Shown here: piece after piece, positions 1 through 8,608 of the stretch
Position numbering within the stretch: the first letter of the stretch is position 1
How the letters are laid out: each line of letters begins with the position of its first letter
Source of the DNA: JANSWP01 sp041941305
Lineage (GTDB): Bacteria; Bacteroidota; Bacteroidia; Chitinophagales; Saprospiraceae
Assembly (NCBI GenBank): GCA_041941305.1
Contig: JBGTQJ010000006.1
Coordinates: forward strand, 124,001 to 188,000
DNA: 64,000 bases
Direction of reading: 5' to 3'
Translations under genes and position numbers: made by a program
Notes under the pieces: model-generated
The model's database searches: none
Told to the model about the DNA's origin: nothing
Seen by the model: only the letters and a program-made list of their open reading frames with translations

Positions 1-811
1 CAAAGTCAAGGGTGGTAACCGTATTTCGGATTCCGGTTGTGGCTTCCCCTGATTGCAAATCATCAAAAGTATGCACGACATTCAATCCAAAATCGGCTCG
101 AAGTCCCAAAGAATCATTCAGGGAAACTGTTGAAAAATCAGCTTGACCACCACTTATAAATCGGGTAGGGGTAGTAAAAAAATCTGTGCCTCTTACCCGG
201 GCGATGAATCCACTGAAGTCAATGTCCTCAATGCCCTGGGCAATGTCTACACCGAAATCCAGTTTGGCGCCCTGAAGGCGACGGGTATTGTCATTCGTAT
301 AAAATTGCTCGTAATGGATCACCTCTTTTTGAGGCATGAAAACCGCTGGCTCATTGATACTTCCCTCTTCGACAGGGTTGAATAAAGTATAAGGGGACAT
401 CACTACGTCCATATCTCCAAGACGGTATTTGATTACATCAGCAATGATACCCCTTGCCCATAATTCCCGCACCTCGACAGACATACCGGCACCAAAAAAG
501 CCACCAAATTCATTTCTCAATCGGATGATGGTTTGTACTTCAGAGGTTTTATTAGGAGTTGCATTGACAGCTAAATCGAGTAAAAACTCACCATCTGTTA
601 AGCGCTCTATAGTAGATGAGTCCGCATCCAATATGTTTCCATCAATACCGGTTTGAGAGATTATAGTCCGACCCAAACCGTTGAAGAAAATCTTTTTGCC
701 TTCTTTTTCCTTTTCTGTAGCTCGAGCAGAGCCATCTTGTGCACTTAAAATATTGACCTGAAAAATCAGGATGCCTGCACAAAATAAAAATTGGAGTAAT
801 GTATATTTCAT
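1..811 (-). CDS. Secreted or outer-membrane protein of unknown function (C-terminus beyond window)
   Basis: The reading frame starts at the ATG complementary to 809-811 and stays open to the window edge, so at least 270 residues are present and the C-terminus is missing. The first 25 residues are a Sec signal peptide with a hydrophobic core (LLQFLFCAGILIFQV) and an Ala-Gln end at SAQ. The rest is rich in alternating polar and hydrophobic strands, for example around ILDADSSTIERLTDG and EVQTIIRLRNEFGG, as expected of an outer-membrane barrel or beta-rich surface protein. No named domain is recognised. It begins 9 bp after the stop of the upstream barrel gene, so the two are almost certainly one operon, driven from the repeat-bearing promoter near 2963. 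Existence is secure; function is unknown. Confidence 0.8.
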   Translation of the reverse strand, partial: MKYTLLQFLFCAGILIFQVNILSAQDGSARATEKEKEGKKIFFNGLGRTIISQTGIDGNILDADSSTIERLTDGEFLLDLAVNATPNKTSEVQTIIRLRNEFGGFFGAGMSVEVRELWARGIIADVIKYRLGDMDVVMSPYTLFNPVEEGSINEPAVFMPQKEVIHYEQFYTNDNTRRLQGAKLDFGVDIAQGIEDIDFSGFIARVRGTDFFTTPTRFISGGQADFSTVSLNDSLGLRADFGLNVVHTFDDLQSGEATTGIRNTVTTLDF

Positions 812-820
812 AATTATTGT

Positions 821-2869
821 TTAAAAAAAGGTTTTCAGTTCTATTGTTACTTCTCGCCCTTTGTATTTATCGAGATCGAAACTTCGATCTTCAAAATCCA
901 TCCAGCGATGGCGGAAATAAATTCCGGTGCTTTTTGAAACGGTCCAATCAAAGCCGATTCCAATGCCCGTTGCAAATTGATCTCGTGGCAGTTGGGTTTC
1001 CAAATCCCAATCCGTGAATTGACCACCTTGTGCTGATTCTATTCCCAAGTATCCCGTGAGGAGAAATTTGGGAAACAATTCATAATAGAGATCAAATTCG
1101 TGATATTGGACAAAGAGGTAACTGTCGTCGTCGATGGTAGGTATCGCTGATGCCCTGGATTTTGCAGAGCCAAAGGACCCTAGATAAAAGAAGTATAATG
1201 GATGATCGTTTATAGCAGTCTTATATTTTGCTTGTATATCAATGGCATTGAAATATTTTTTATTCAATGCCTCTGCGGTGGCAGGATCTAAATCTGTTGT
1301 TTGAACAAATTCCGAAATTCCTCTAAAGAAAGAGGTTTGTCGATTGTAAGGGCCAAAAATGGTAGGGCTTGTGGCTCCAGCCGGAAATGGATTGTAAACT
1401 CTTGAGATAGCCAAACCATTGATTCGATGGACGAAGCTCAATACCGGGGAGGCTGCATCAATTTCTTCTGAAAGCCCCCATCCTACATTTAATTTTAAAG
1501 GTCCTACATCAATGCCTGCGTTGATATTGACCCCACGCCTGTTGTGAATCAGTTGATTGACCAGAGCCAATTGTCCACCTGCCCCGTTTGCACCAGCAGC
1601 AAGTCCAATATCTGCTAAAATATCTGGATTGGAATTGGTAGCAATGGCTCCGTTTTGATTGTAAAAATCCTTGCTGATTTGATATAACTGAATGTCTATC
1701 GGAATGTAAGTATATTCTTTGGGAATAAAGGCATGTAACATTAAAGCTTCGCCCCATTTTTTTTCATAATTTGGACTTTCATAACTTCCCATTGCCAATT
1801 CTCCAACTACCTTAACTTTTGCCAATTTCAAGTCAAGTGCCAAAGAATGAACCTGATAAGTTCGTTTATCTCTGTTAAGGCTATCCAATGCAGTCTGGTT
1901 ATGGATAATGTTGTAAGATATGGATTGCCTCTTCTTTCCAAAAGAGCGACCTATTTTTCCCCCAGAAATGAAATTTGGAACAAAACGGGCATCGCCATTA
2001 AAACCGAGGTAGGTTGGTATTGTCCCTGCATCCAATGTAGCTGGTATAGATTGGTAAGGATCCGTTATTGCTCCTGGCAAACCACCATTGGGTTGCGTTT
2101 TTCCCCAAAATAAATCAAAGGATATATTTCCAGGAAGTTTGGCCCCATTGATGATTAATCCCTGAAAAGCTTGATTATTCCAACGCAAATCACCAGGGCT
2201 GGTAGCACCTGTTTCGTAATAATTGTCGTATTTGTCAATGTGGGTAACGCCTTCCCAGGGGGTGCGGTCAAAAATACTGAATCGATCCAAAATCTGATAG
2301 ACCCCTATGGTAAATGTACTGAGGTTGTACCAGTGAATCCCTCCTGCACGGACTCCAAAGTTTCCATTTTTTGTACGGAAATTTCCATAAAAATTGAGCC
2401 CAAGATTCATGGTGAAGATATTGTCCTCCGTTCCTGTACCAAAATAAGGGGTGAACAGGTATAACTCGGTTCCAAAGCTTGACTTTCCGTTTGGCCTTCC
2501 AATGACACTTAAGGACATCATTGGCTCACGATAACCATCTCCTACCCCATAAGCTCTTTCATAAGGTGCAAGATTTGGGTAGGGGACAGTCATATTTCTA
2601 CCATATAGGAAACCACGATAATATCCGAAAATTGTCAATGGTTGATCTTTCTTCCTTAACTTCTTTTTCAGGAAATTAGAATCGTATTGAATGCCCTGGA
2701 CAATTTTGTCATGCTCTAAGGCATATTCCGATGCTATTTCAAGTGTCGTATCTTGAAGCGAAGATTTTAGGTGATTGAATATGGTACTATTGTGATTGTC
2801 CTGACCGATGGAATGAGAGAAGGAAATAAAAAGGAACAAGTTTAGGCACAATGTCGCTTTTTTGCCCAT
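821..2869 (-). CDS. Predicted outer-membrane beta-barrel protein, first gene of minus operon
   Basis: The protein has about 682 residues from the preferred ATG at 2869, where it opens with an ideal signal peptide (MGKKATLCLNLFLFISFSHS, then IGQ). The frame stays open upstream to a TTG at 2965, but that codon lies inside a TAAATTTG promoter box, so transcription should start after it. ATGs at 2938 and 2920 remain possible. The body alternates aromatic-rich strands with glycine/asparagine turns, and the chain ends in Lys-Thr-Phe-Phe, a typical barrel C-terminus. No TonB box, plug or SusC feature is visible. A porin or sugar-uptake role is inferred only from its place at the edge of the glucan locus and from sharing an operator with the GH16 gene at 8609. 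Confidence 0.75.
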   Translation of the reverse strand: MGKKATLCLNLFLFISFSHSIGQDNHNSTIFNHLKSSLQDTTLEIASEYALEHDKIVQGIQYDSNFLKKKLRKKDQPLTIFGYYRGFLYGRNMTVPYPNLAPYERAYGVGDGYREPMMSLSVIGRPNGKSSFGTELYLFTPYFGTGTEDNIFTMNLGLNFYGNFRTKNGNFGVRAGGIHWYNLSTFTIGVYQILDRFSIFDRTPWEGVTHIDKYDNYYETGATSPGDLRWNNQAFQGLIINGAKLPGNISFDLFWGKTQPNGGLPGAITDPYQSIPATLDAGTIPTYLGFNGDARFVPNFISGGKIGRSFGKKRQSISYNIIHNQTALDSLNRDKRTYQVHSLALDLKLAKVKVVGELAMGSYESPNYEKKWGEALMLHAFIPKEYTYIPIDIQLYQISKDFYNQNGAIATNSNPDILADIGLAAGANGAGGQLALVNQLIHNRRGVNINAGIDVGPLKLNVGWGLSEEIDAASPVLSFVHRINGLAISRVYNPFPAGATSPTIFGPYNRQTSFFRGISEFVQTTDLDPATAEALNKKYFNAIDIQAKYKTAINDHPLYFFYLGSFGSAKSRASAIPTIDDDSYLFVQYHEFDLYYELFPKFLLTGYLGIESAQGGQFTDWDLETQLPRDQFATGIGIGFDWTVSKSTGIYFRHRWMDFEDRSFDLDKYKGREVTIELKTFF

Positions 2870-2962
2870 AGGTGCTATAATGGTTTTATAGAATCTGTGG
2901 GCTTGTTTCCGATTTTTCATTTTGTGAAATTGAGCCATATAGATATTTAATTTTGTAAATGA

Positions 2963-3051
2963 CAAATTTAGAAGTTAATATTTCTGTCTTTGCAAAAACA
3001 CCCTACATCACCCTTACATCTTTTTTTTATTGCATACATCATTGGTACATC
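2963..3051 (-). promoter_or_regulatory. Promoter with four phased GATGTA repeats for the 821-2869 operon
   Basis: Read on the minus strand, GATGTA occurs with its ends at 3051-3046, 3040-3035, 3020-3015 and 3009-3004, so starts are spaced 11, 20 and 11 bp. After exactly 33 bp comes TAAATTTG (2970-2963), a perfect match to the Bacteroidota -7 consensus TAnnTTTG, with a TTG about 22 bp further upstream. The same repeat, phase and 33-bp spacing occur before 8609. A factor binding one face of the helix just upstream of the -33 region would be a classical activator site. The same repeats also lie about 85 bp before the plus-strand GH gene at 3137 and may serve both directions. Confidence 0.7.
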
Positions 3052-3136
3052 ACAACCTTTTTTGTTGATTGGGTTTTTATTTATTCTACTATTTTTCGGT
3101 TAATTCGATATTTTAAAAAATTAAGTTTCGTCAATC

Positions 3137-4429
3137 ATGAAAAAAATCAAATTAAGCTTACTAATTCCCTTTATACTTTTTACCATAATCAGCCTTCAGG
3201 CACAACCTCCTCAAGGTCCTATAAAAGTGGAGTTTAAGCAGGAAAATGGAGCCTGGCAGCTTTACAGGGGAGGGGAACCTTATTATATTAATGGTGTAGG
3301 AGGACAGGCTCACCTTGACAGAGCTGTAGCTTATGGTGCCAACTCCGTCAGAACCTGGGCAGCCGGGGAAGCAATTTCCATTTTAGATGAGGCACATGAA
3401 AAAGGATTGACTGTTTTGTTTGGACTTTGGGTTGGATGTGAGCGACAGGGTTTTGATTATAATGATTCCAAAGGTGTACAGGCTCAGCTAGAACGTTTTA
3501 CTGAAATCGTCAAAGCATATAAAGATCATCCTGCCATCCTCATGTGGGGCATTGGAAATGAAACAGACCTATTTTATTCTGATTTTAAAGTCTGGAATGC
3601 CATCAACGACATTGCGAAAATGATACACGAGGTGGATCCCAATCATCCGACCATGACTGTAACAGCCGGATTGGATGTGGCTGAAGTCCAATTAATAAAA
3701 GAACGAGCACCTCACATTGATGTTTATGGCATCAATACTTATGGAGGGTTGATTGGCATTGATAAGGAGATGCGCGCATATGGATGGGACAAACCATATG
3801 TCATTACAGAGTGGGGACCAGATGGACACTGGGAGGTAACAAAAACGGATTGGGGGGTTCCAATTGAGCAAACCAGTAGTGAAAAAGCAAGTTTTTATAA
3901 AAAGAGATATGAGGAAGGCATACTTGCGGATAAGGAGATGTGTATTGGCTCCTATGTTTTCCTTTGGGGACAAAAACAAGAAACTACACCGACCTGGTAT
4001 GGTGTATTTTTAGAAGATGGTTCTGAAACGGAGGTTATCGATGTGTTGGAATATGGCTGGAGCGGAAAAATGCCGGCAAACCGTTCTCCTCATATTAAAT
4101 TCATAAAATTAGATGGTAAGACGGCTTTTGAAAGTGTTTATGTAAGACCAGGCAAGACATGTCAATTATCAGTAGACGTGAGCGATCCGGATGGAGATGA
4201 GTTAAAATATCGTTGGGAGATGTTGCCCGAAAGTACAGATATCAAATCAGGTGGTGACGCCGAGTCCAGGCCAGAAGCATTAGAAATTGTCATTAAACCG
4301 GGAAGTGAGAATGGGATATTAAATTTCAAAGCCCCCAGAAAGGAAGGACCTTACCGAATGTTTGCTTATATCTACGATGGCAATGGAAATGCGGCTGTGG
4401 CGAATATTCCCTTTTATGTAAAGAAATAA
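3137..4429 (+). CDS. Secreted clan GH-A glycoside hydrolase, GH158-like (probable beta-1,3-glucanase)
   Basis: This 430-residue protein has a Sec signal peptide (residues 1-23, ending LQAQ) and a (beta/alpha)8 barrel from about 28 to 320. The two clan GH-A glutamates are visible: acid/base E142 in GIGNETD after strand 4, and nucleophile E225 in VITEWGPDG after strand 7. The preceding YGINTY also fits the clan. A beta-sandwich of about 100 residues follows (RSPHIKFIKLDGK onward, with VDVSDPDGDELKYRW), resembling an Ig-like accessory domain. The two-domain layout and size suggest GH158 endo-beta-1,3-glucanases; GH2- or GH5-like enzymes are the alternative. There is no lipobox and no T9SS tail, so it is probably periplasmic. 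It lies divergent from the outer-membrane operon and is followed by a strong terminator. Confidence 0.75.
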   Translation: MKKIKLSLLIPFILFTIISLQAQPPQGPIKVEFKQENGAWQLYRGGEPYYINGVGGQAHLDRAVAYGANSVRTWAAGEAISILDEAHEKGLTVLFGLWVGCERQGFDYNDSKGVQAQLERFTEIVKAYKDHPAILMWGIGNETDLFYSDFKVWNAINDIAKMIHEVDPNHPTMTVTAGLDVAEVQLIKERAPHIDVYGINTYGGLIGIDKEMRAYGWDKPYVITEWGPDGHWEVTKTDWGVPIEQTSSEKASFYKKRYEEGILADKEMCIGSYVFLWGQKQETTPTWYGVFLEDGSETEVIDVLEYGWSGKMPANRSPHIKFIKLDGKTAFESVYVRPGKTCQLSVDVSDPDGDELKYRWEMLPESTDIKSGGDAESRPEALEIVIKPGSENGILNFKAPRKEGPYRMFAYIYDGNGNAAVANIPFYVKK

Positions 4430-4463
4430 TTATCTTTTTTACATAAAAGAATTTGAAAACAAT

Positions 4464-4493
4464 GGGCGGAAAATTTACTTTTCCGCCTTTTTT
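4464..4493 (+). terminator. Rho-independent terminator of the GH gene at 3137
   Basis: GGCGGAAAA (4465-4473), a 5-nt loop and TTTTCCGCC (4479-4487) form a 9-bp perfect stem, followed directly by six T. It lies 35 bp after the stop codon at 4429 and points in the same direction as the gene. Confidence 0.9.
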
Positions 4494-4560
4494 GATCCTC
4501 CTTTACTATTATGATGTGAAGTTCGAATTCAATGAATTCCTTTTAATGACTTATCATGAA

Positions 4561-4642
4561 AACCTGTTAGGTTGTCCTAAGAAGCAAGGAGGAAATGTGA
4601 AAGCCTTAGCAGTTCTTTTGCCCCAGTTCAACCTAACAGGTT
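4561..4642. repeat. 82-bp inverted-repeat element, copy 1
   Basis: The element is bounded by AACCTGTTAGGTTG-type ends in inverted orientation. It is exactly as long as the element at 22963-23044 and matches that copy's reverse complement at both ends (for example TCTTTTGCCC before the right end), while the middle diverges. It carries no gene. The rest of the 4494-4904 gap shows nothing recognisable apart from AT-rich DNA before the next gene. Confidence 0.75.
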
Positions 4643-4904
4643 AACCGTAAATAAAAAACCCAATTTTAACTCAAGCCTCACATTATGATTATTAAAAATT
4701 AACCTCTTCATGTACTATATTAACCAGGATGTGAAATTTTGCCTCTTTTCGAGTTAAAATAGTTGATAAATTGGCTAATTCTTAGGTAGTTCTCTTGAAG
4801 GTCATAGGGGTACTTTTGCGCTTTCAAAAAAAGAAATCAATGATTAATGATTTTGAAATTCATCAAAAACATTATCAATTGCATTTCTGCTAAAATTTGA
4901 AATC

Positions 4905-5267
4905 ATGAAGTCACCTTTGAAATTTTTGGCTATTCTCTTTTTGTTATTTATTGGAAATGTGGTTTTTGCAACTAATGGAGAACCAGAATTTCTAATCAAA
5001 AAAACAGGTTCCAAAACCTTTTATTTTGAAGCAAACGATAAAATGACTCAACCATTTGAAGTAAAAATCCAGAATAAGGATGGCGAGGTAATATTTGCTG
5101 AATACGTGGTAGATGGAACCGACTTTGAAAGGTTTTACAACCTCAGTGAATTACCAGATGGGGAATATTTTTTCCTTTTGGTATCAGATTCAAAAACTCA
5201 AACGTTTCCGATTTGGGTCGAAAATGACGACCTGAAAATTGAAATGGAAAAACTGGAAACTATTTAA
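4905..5267 (+). CDS. Small secreted beta-rich protein
   Basis: This is a 120-residue protein with a clear signal peptide (residues 1-22, ending VVFA) and a mature domain of about 95 residues. The mature part alternates short strands with charged turns and ends in a strand pair around DGEYFFLLVSDSK, recalling the small DUF3244-like sandwich or a free-standing T9SS-type CTD fold, but it lacks the final basic residues of a sorting signal. No catalytic motif is seen. It is a single-gene unit: a gap of more than 400 bp precedes it and a good terminator follows, so it need not belong to the glucan pathway. Function unknown. Confidence 0.7.
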   Translation: MKSPLKFLAILFLLFIGNVVFATNGEPEFLIKKTGSKTFYFEANDKMTQPFEVKIQNKDGEVIFAEYVVDGTDFERFYNLSELPDGEYFFLLVSDSKTQTFPIWVENDDLKIEMEKLETI

Positions 5268-5361
5268 TAAGCTGTTTAGGTTTGGCTTTTTCTTCAAATA
5301 TGGATTAAGAGTCTTAAGGAGGAAAAGGAGCTAAATTCAAACAGCCTCTAAAAACCGAATT

Positions 5362-5404
5362 GCGTTCAGGCTAGAACATTACTTAGCCTGGACGCTTCTT
5401 TTTT
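5362..5404 (+). terminator. Rho-independent terminator of the small secreted protein gene
   Basis: GCGTTCAGGCTA (5362-5373) pairs with TAGCCTGGACGC (5384-5395) across a 10-nt loop with one mismatch, followed by TTCTTTTTT. It separates the gene ending at 5267 from the convergent regulator ending at 5408. Confidence 0.85.
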
Positions 5405-5407
5405 CTA

Positions 5408-8326
5408 TTATACCTCCATAATAAATCCAACCAAATTGGTATCCGATTCCAGGTTTAATTTTTTTCGTAAACGGTACCGGCTAATTTCAACGCCTCTAAC
5501 AGAAATATTTAGTAGTGGGGCAATTTCCTTTGTAGTCAGGTTCATTCGCAAGTAGGCGCACAGTTTTTGATCTTTCGGCGTCAAATCTGGGAACTCTCTC
5601 CTAAGCCGTTTGAAAAAATTCTCGTGTACCTGGTCAAAGTACAGCTCAAATTGTTCCCAGTTATTATCCAGTCGAATATCTGCTTCAATGGCTCTGGATA
5701 TCTGTTGGATTTTCTTTTTATTTTCAGAAGAAGCATTGTCCAAAAGGTTATTTAAGTCACTTTTTATCTTTAGCAGGATTTCTCCTTTTTGGACTAAATG
5801 CATGGTAGCAGAGGCAAGCTGACTGTTTTTATGATTGATGTCATCCTGCAGTTTCTGATTCCGCAATTGAATGATCTCACTTTCCGATTTTTCTACTTCT
5901 TTCTTGTATTCAGCCTCTTTTTGTTCAAGCTCTTTTGTCTGTTCCAATTCCAGTTCCATCCTTTTTTTCTGTTCTTTTTTACGGACAAATCGAACCAAGC
6001 CCATCAAACTGATAATTCCTAATAGTACATAACTCAACTTGGCATAAATGGTAAGGTACCAAGGTGGAAGAACTGTAAATGAAAAAATAGCCAATGCGCT
6101 TTCCTCCCCATAGGCATTCCTCGCCTGAACCTTAAATCGATAATCTCCCGCATTGAGATTGGTATATTCTTTTTCGGTCTTAGATGTCCATTCAGACCAG
6201 GAATCCTCAAATCCTTCCAATAAAAAACGATATCGGATATAATTGATTTTTTCATAGTAAGGGACGGAGTAATCAAATCGAAAATCATTCATTTTGTTAT
6301 GAAAAATCCGCACAGAGTCGGATAAATTATTTCCGGTATTGCCCAAAAAAACAATGGAATCCTTTTCCGTAATTGAAGTGACTTTCCTGATAAGGATATC
6401 GGAAGGAAAAGTAGTATTCTTATTTAAAGAAGGGTTGTAATGTATAAAACCTTTCTCAGAACCGATGAAGACATTGTTTTCGTCATAAGCATATACATGC
6501 TCAAAACCATCCACCAATGCTTCCTGGATTTGATTGAAATAGATCAATTTTAAGTTATTGAAAACGCCCTTTTCTTCTACTTGTAAAACACCAAAATTTT
6601 CATCTGCCGAAAACCAAATGTTACCAGTTTCATCCTCCATAAGGCGATGAACAAAGGGAGTTACTCCAAATATTTCATTGAATTGTTCATATTGAAAAAA
6701 TTGGTCTGAATCCTTTTCGTATTTATAGATACCGGATGGAGTGGTAAATAATAACTCATTTTTGATTTTGGTCACATTAATAAACAGGTCCGTGGGCAAT
6801 CCATGCTTTGAATTGTAAAAGGTAATATTTTCTATGGCTGCCAAATCATTGGTGAGTTTAATCTTAAAAAGTCCCTTATGGGCATGAGAGACCCAAATAT
6901 TTCCATCCTCATCTTGCTCCATGATTCGGGCAGATTCATTAAAGCCTTCCAGTTTTCGAATGAATTTCAATTTTGAATAATCATTCGGGATGTCGCTTTC
7001 GTTTTTATATAAAACCAAACCTGCATAGGTGCCTTCAATTACATAACCTGGATGTAGGTTCAAAGGCATAAACTTCCAGGCACCTTGTATCGTCGAAAAG
7101 GGATTTGCTTTTGTTTTATCTAAATAAGATGCTCCTTTATGCTGACCAATAATGATACTGTTACCCAATTTATTAATATTCCAAACTTGCCCTATCGTCC
7201 CTTCTACCAATTGAAACTTCTTAAATTCTATTGGACTATTTTCTTCATTCCAATCTGCATAATAAACGCCCTGGTTGGTAGCCAGGTACAACTTGTCATC
7301 ATTTACAATAGAAGCATATCCGGTTCCCTCAACCCCTTCTTCGGAGCGAATAATTGAAAAAGGCGAATTGATTTCCACATAGTCTATCCCATTATCCAGA
7401 CCCAAACACAGGTTTTGTTGAGTGTCTTGAAAAATACTAAGAATCGTATTGTTTTGAAGCCCATTGCTTTGATTAAGATGCGTGATTGGATTGCCATCTT
7501 GATTGATGATCAACAATCCATTTTGTGAAGTTCCAATAGCATATCTGCCGTCAGAAAGTTGGATAGCACAGTAAGGCTGATAGTTTACCAAAAAATCAGA
7601 AGAGGTAGTTTGCCATGGTTGAATGGAGTTCGCATCCATTAGGAAAAGCCCATTGGCGGCAGTTATGATAAGCGATTTTTCATCTTTAAAGGGAAGCAAT
7701 GCAATGATCCTTTGTCTGGCAAAGGTATCCCCACGATTGATGGGCACTAATTGATGATTTTCCAACTTGAATAACCCCTTTTCTTTGTCCTGTAAATAAA
7801 TGGCATTCTTTAATTGGAAAAAGTTTTCAAATCGGGTTGGAGGATTGAGTACCTCCATTTTTTCGTCTTTTAATTTTAGAATAGCTTTTTCTGAGCAAAA
7901 GAAAATCTCCTCTTCCAGGGAGAAAATTTTCCAAATATCTTCAAAGCTTTCCAGGGTTTCTGGAATTAGAGGTGTCAGGGAGGTGTAATCTTTTTTTCCT
8001 TCCCGGTTAGGTTTTAAGTAACCCAATTCGTCCTGACCACCAATGTAGAGTTTGCCATCTTCTGCAAAGTAAAATGAACGGACGATGGTTCGATTGGGGA
8101 GCTGAAATGTTTGCCAGTTAGTACCATCAAATTCTAATAATCCTTTGTTATTGGCAAAATACAATAAGCCATCTTTTCCCTGGTTGATGAACCAGTTTTG
8201 GGTGCCTGCCTGATAATCAATTCTCGAAAAATTGGTGACAGAAGGAGAGCCAATAGATACGAATTGAGCAACTACAGGAATGTAAAACAGAAGTAGAACT
8301 GAAATAATGGGCAGGCGATGAGTCAT
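5408..8326 (-). CDS. Membrane-spanning propeller/Y_Y_Y sensor with cytoplasmic LuxR-type HTH
   Basis: This 972-residue one-component regulator has a signal peptide (1-20) and a long extracytoplasmic region of repeating two-component-propeller units, seen as recurring GLLxFD, GLFKL and NIWF blades. A Y_Y_Y domain follows (YIRYRFLLEGFEDSW; YRFKVQARNAYG), then one membrane helix at about 758-781, a charged coiled coil at about 782-850, and a C-terminal LuxR-family HTH at about 915-972 (LTPKDQKLCAYLRMNLTTKE, with ISRYRLRKKL). Such proteins are known Bacteroidota sensors of extracellular glycans that bind DNA directly. It sits between the GH158-like and GH16 genes and is divergent from the latter, so it is the obvious candidate to bind the GATGTA repeats. 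That link is inferred. Confidence 0.85.
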   Translation of the reverse strand: MTHRLPIISVLLLFYIPVVAQFVSIGSPSVTNFSRIDYQAGTQNWFINQGKDGLLYFANNKGLLEFDGTNWQTFQLPNRTIVRSFYFAEDGKLYIGGQDELGYLKPNREGKKDYTSLTPLIPETLESFEDIWKIFSLEEEIFFCSEKAILKLKDEKMEVLNPPTRFENFFQLKNAIYLQDKEKGLFKLENHQLVPINRGDTFARQRIIALLPFKDEKSLIITAANGLFLMDANSIQPWQTTSSDFLVNYQPYCAIQLSDGRYAIGTSQNGLLIINQDGNPITHLNQSNGLQNNTILSIFQDTQQNLCLGLDNGIDYVEINSPFSIIRSEEGVEGTGYASIVNDDKLYLATNQGVYYADWNEENSPIEFKKFQLVEGTIGQVWNINKLGNSIIIGQHKGASYLDKTKANPFSTIQGAWKFMPLNLHPGYVIEGTYAGLVLYKNESDIPNDYSKLKFIRKLEGFNESARIMEQDEDGNIWVSHAHKGLFKIKLTNDLAAIENITFYNSKHGLPTDLFINVTKIKNELLFTTPSGIYKYEKDSDQFFQYEQFNEIFGVTPFVHRLMEDETGNIWFSADENFGVLQVEEKGVFNNLKLIYFNQIQEALVDGFEHVYAYDENNVFIGSEKGFIHYNPSLNKNTTFPSDILIRKVTSITEKDSIVFLGNTGNNLSDSVRIFHNKMNDFRFDYSVPYYEKINYIRYRFLLEGFEDSWSEWTSKTEKEYTNLNAGDYRFKVQARNAYGEESALAIFSFTVLPPWYLTIYAKLSYVLLGIISLMGLVRFVRKKEQKKRMELELEQTKELEQKEAEYKKEVEKSESEIIQLRNQKLQDDINHKNSQLASATMHLVQKGEILLKIKSDLNNLLDNASSENKKKIQQISRAIEADIRLDNNWEQFELYFDQVHENFFKRLRREFPDLTPKDQKLCAYLRMNLTTKEIAPLLNISVRGVEISRYRLRKKLNLESDTNLVGFIMEV

Positions 8327-8464
8327 TTGATCAAACAGTTATTTATTAAATCAAAATGAATCGAGTTTTCTCAACTAAAGCAATTTTGATGTAGTCAACA
8401 ACAATTCATTCATTGTATAACACCGTGAAAATAAAAGGTTTAGGGGAAAGCAGAAAAAAAAATG

Positions 8465-8574
8465 GATGTGTTGATGTAGTTGTGATGTAGCCTTGATGTA
8501 TCAATTTTAAATTAAAGATGTAAGTAAGATGTAAAGCTAAATTATTCAAGACTTTATTTTCCAAACTATATTTG
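8465..8574 (+). promoter_or_regulatory. Promoter with phased GATGTA repeats for the GH16/CBM operon
   Basis: GATGTA begins at 8473, 8484, 8495, 8517 and 8528 (steps of 11, 11, 22 and 11 bp), with a variant GATGTG at 8465 and an isolated copy at 8388. From the end of the last repeat (8533) there are exactly 33 bp to TATATTTG (8567-8574), a perfect TAnnTTTG -7 box, and the gene starts 34 bp later. Five sites on one helix face just upstream of the core promoter imply cooperative activator binding. The intergenic region is shared with the divergent regulator gene starting at 8326, so autoregulation is possible. Confidence 0.75.
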
Positions 8575-8608
8575 TCCATCTTCTTTTTTTAAAGCATAAC
8601 TATCCGAA

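Noticed and set aside
143..656. Plus-strand open frames of 60-80 codons at the left edge
   Set aside because: They lie antisense to the signal-peptide-bearing minus gene at 1-811, which is open throughout, and show no protein-like features.
2870..2965. Extended N-terminus of the outer-membrane protein from a TTG at 2965
   Set aside because: The TTG is inside the TAAATTTG promoter box and the extension would bury the signal peptide 32 residues into the protein.
4494..4904. Small gene or RNA gene in the gap
   Set aside because: Only the 82-bp repeat and AT-rich DNA are seen; the open frame there reads through the terminator and repeat and has no credible start.
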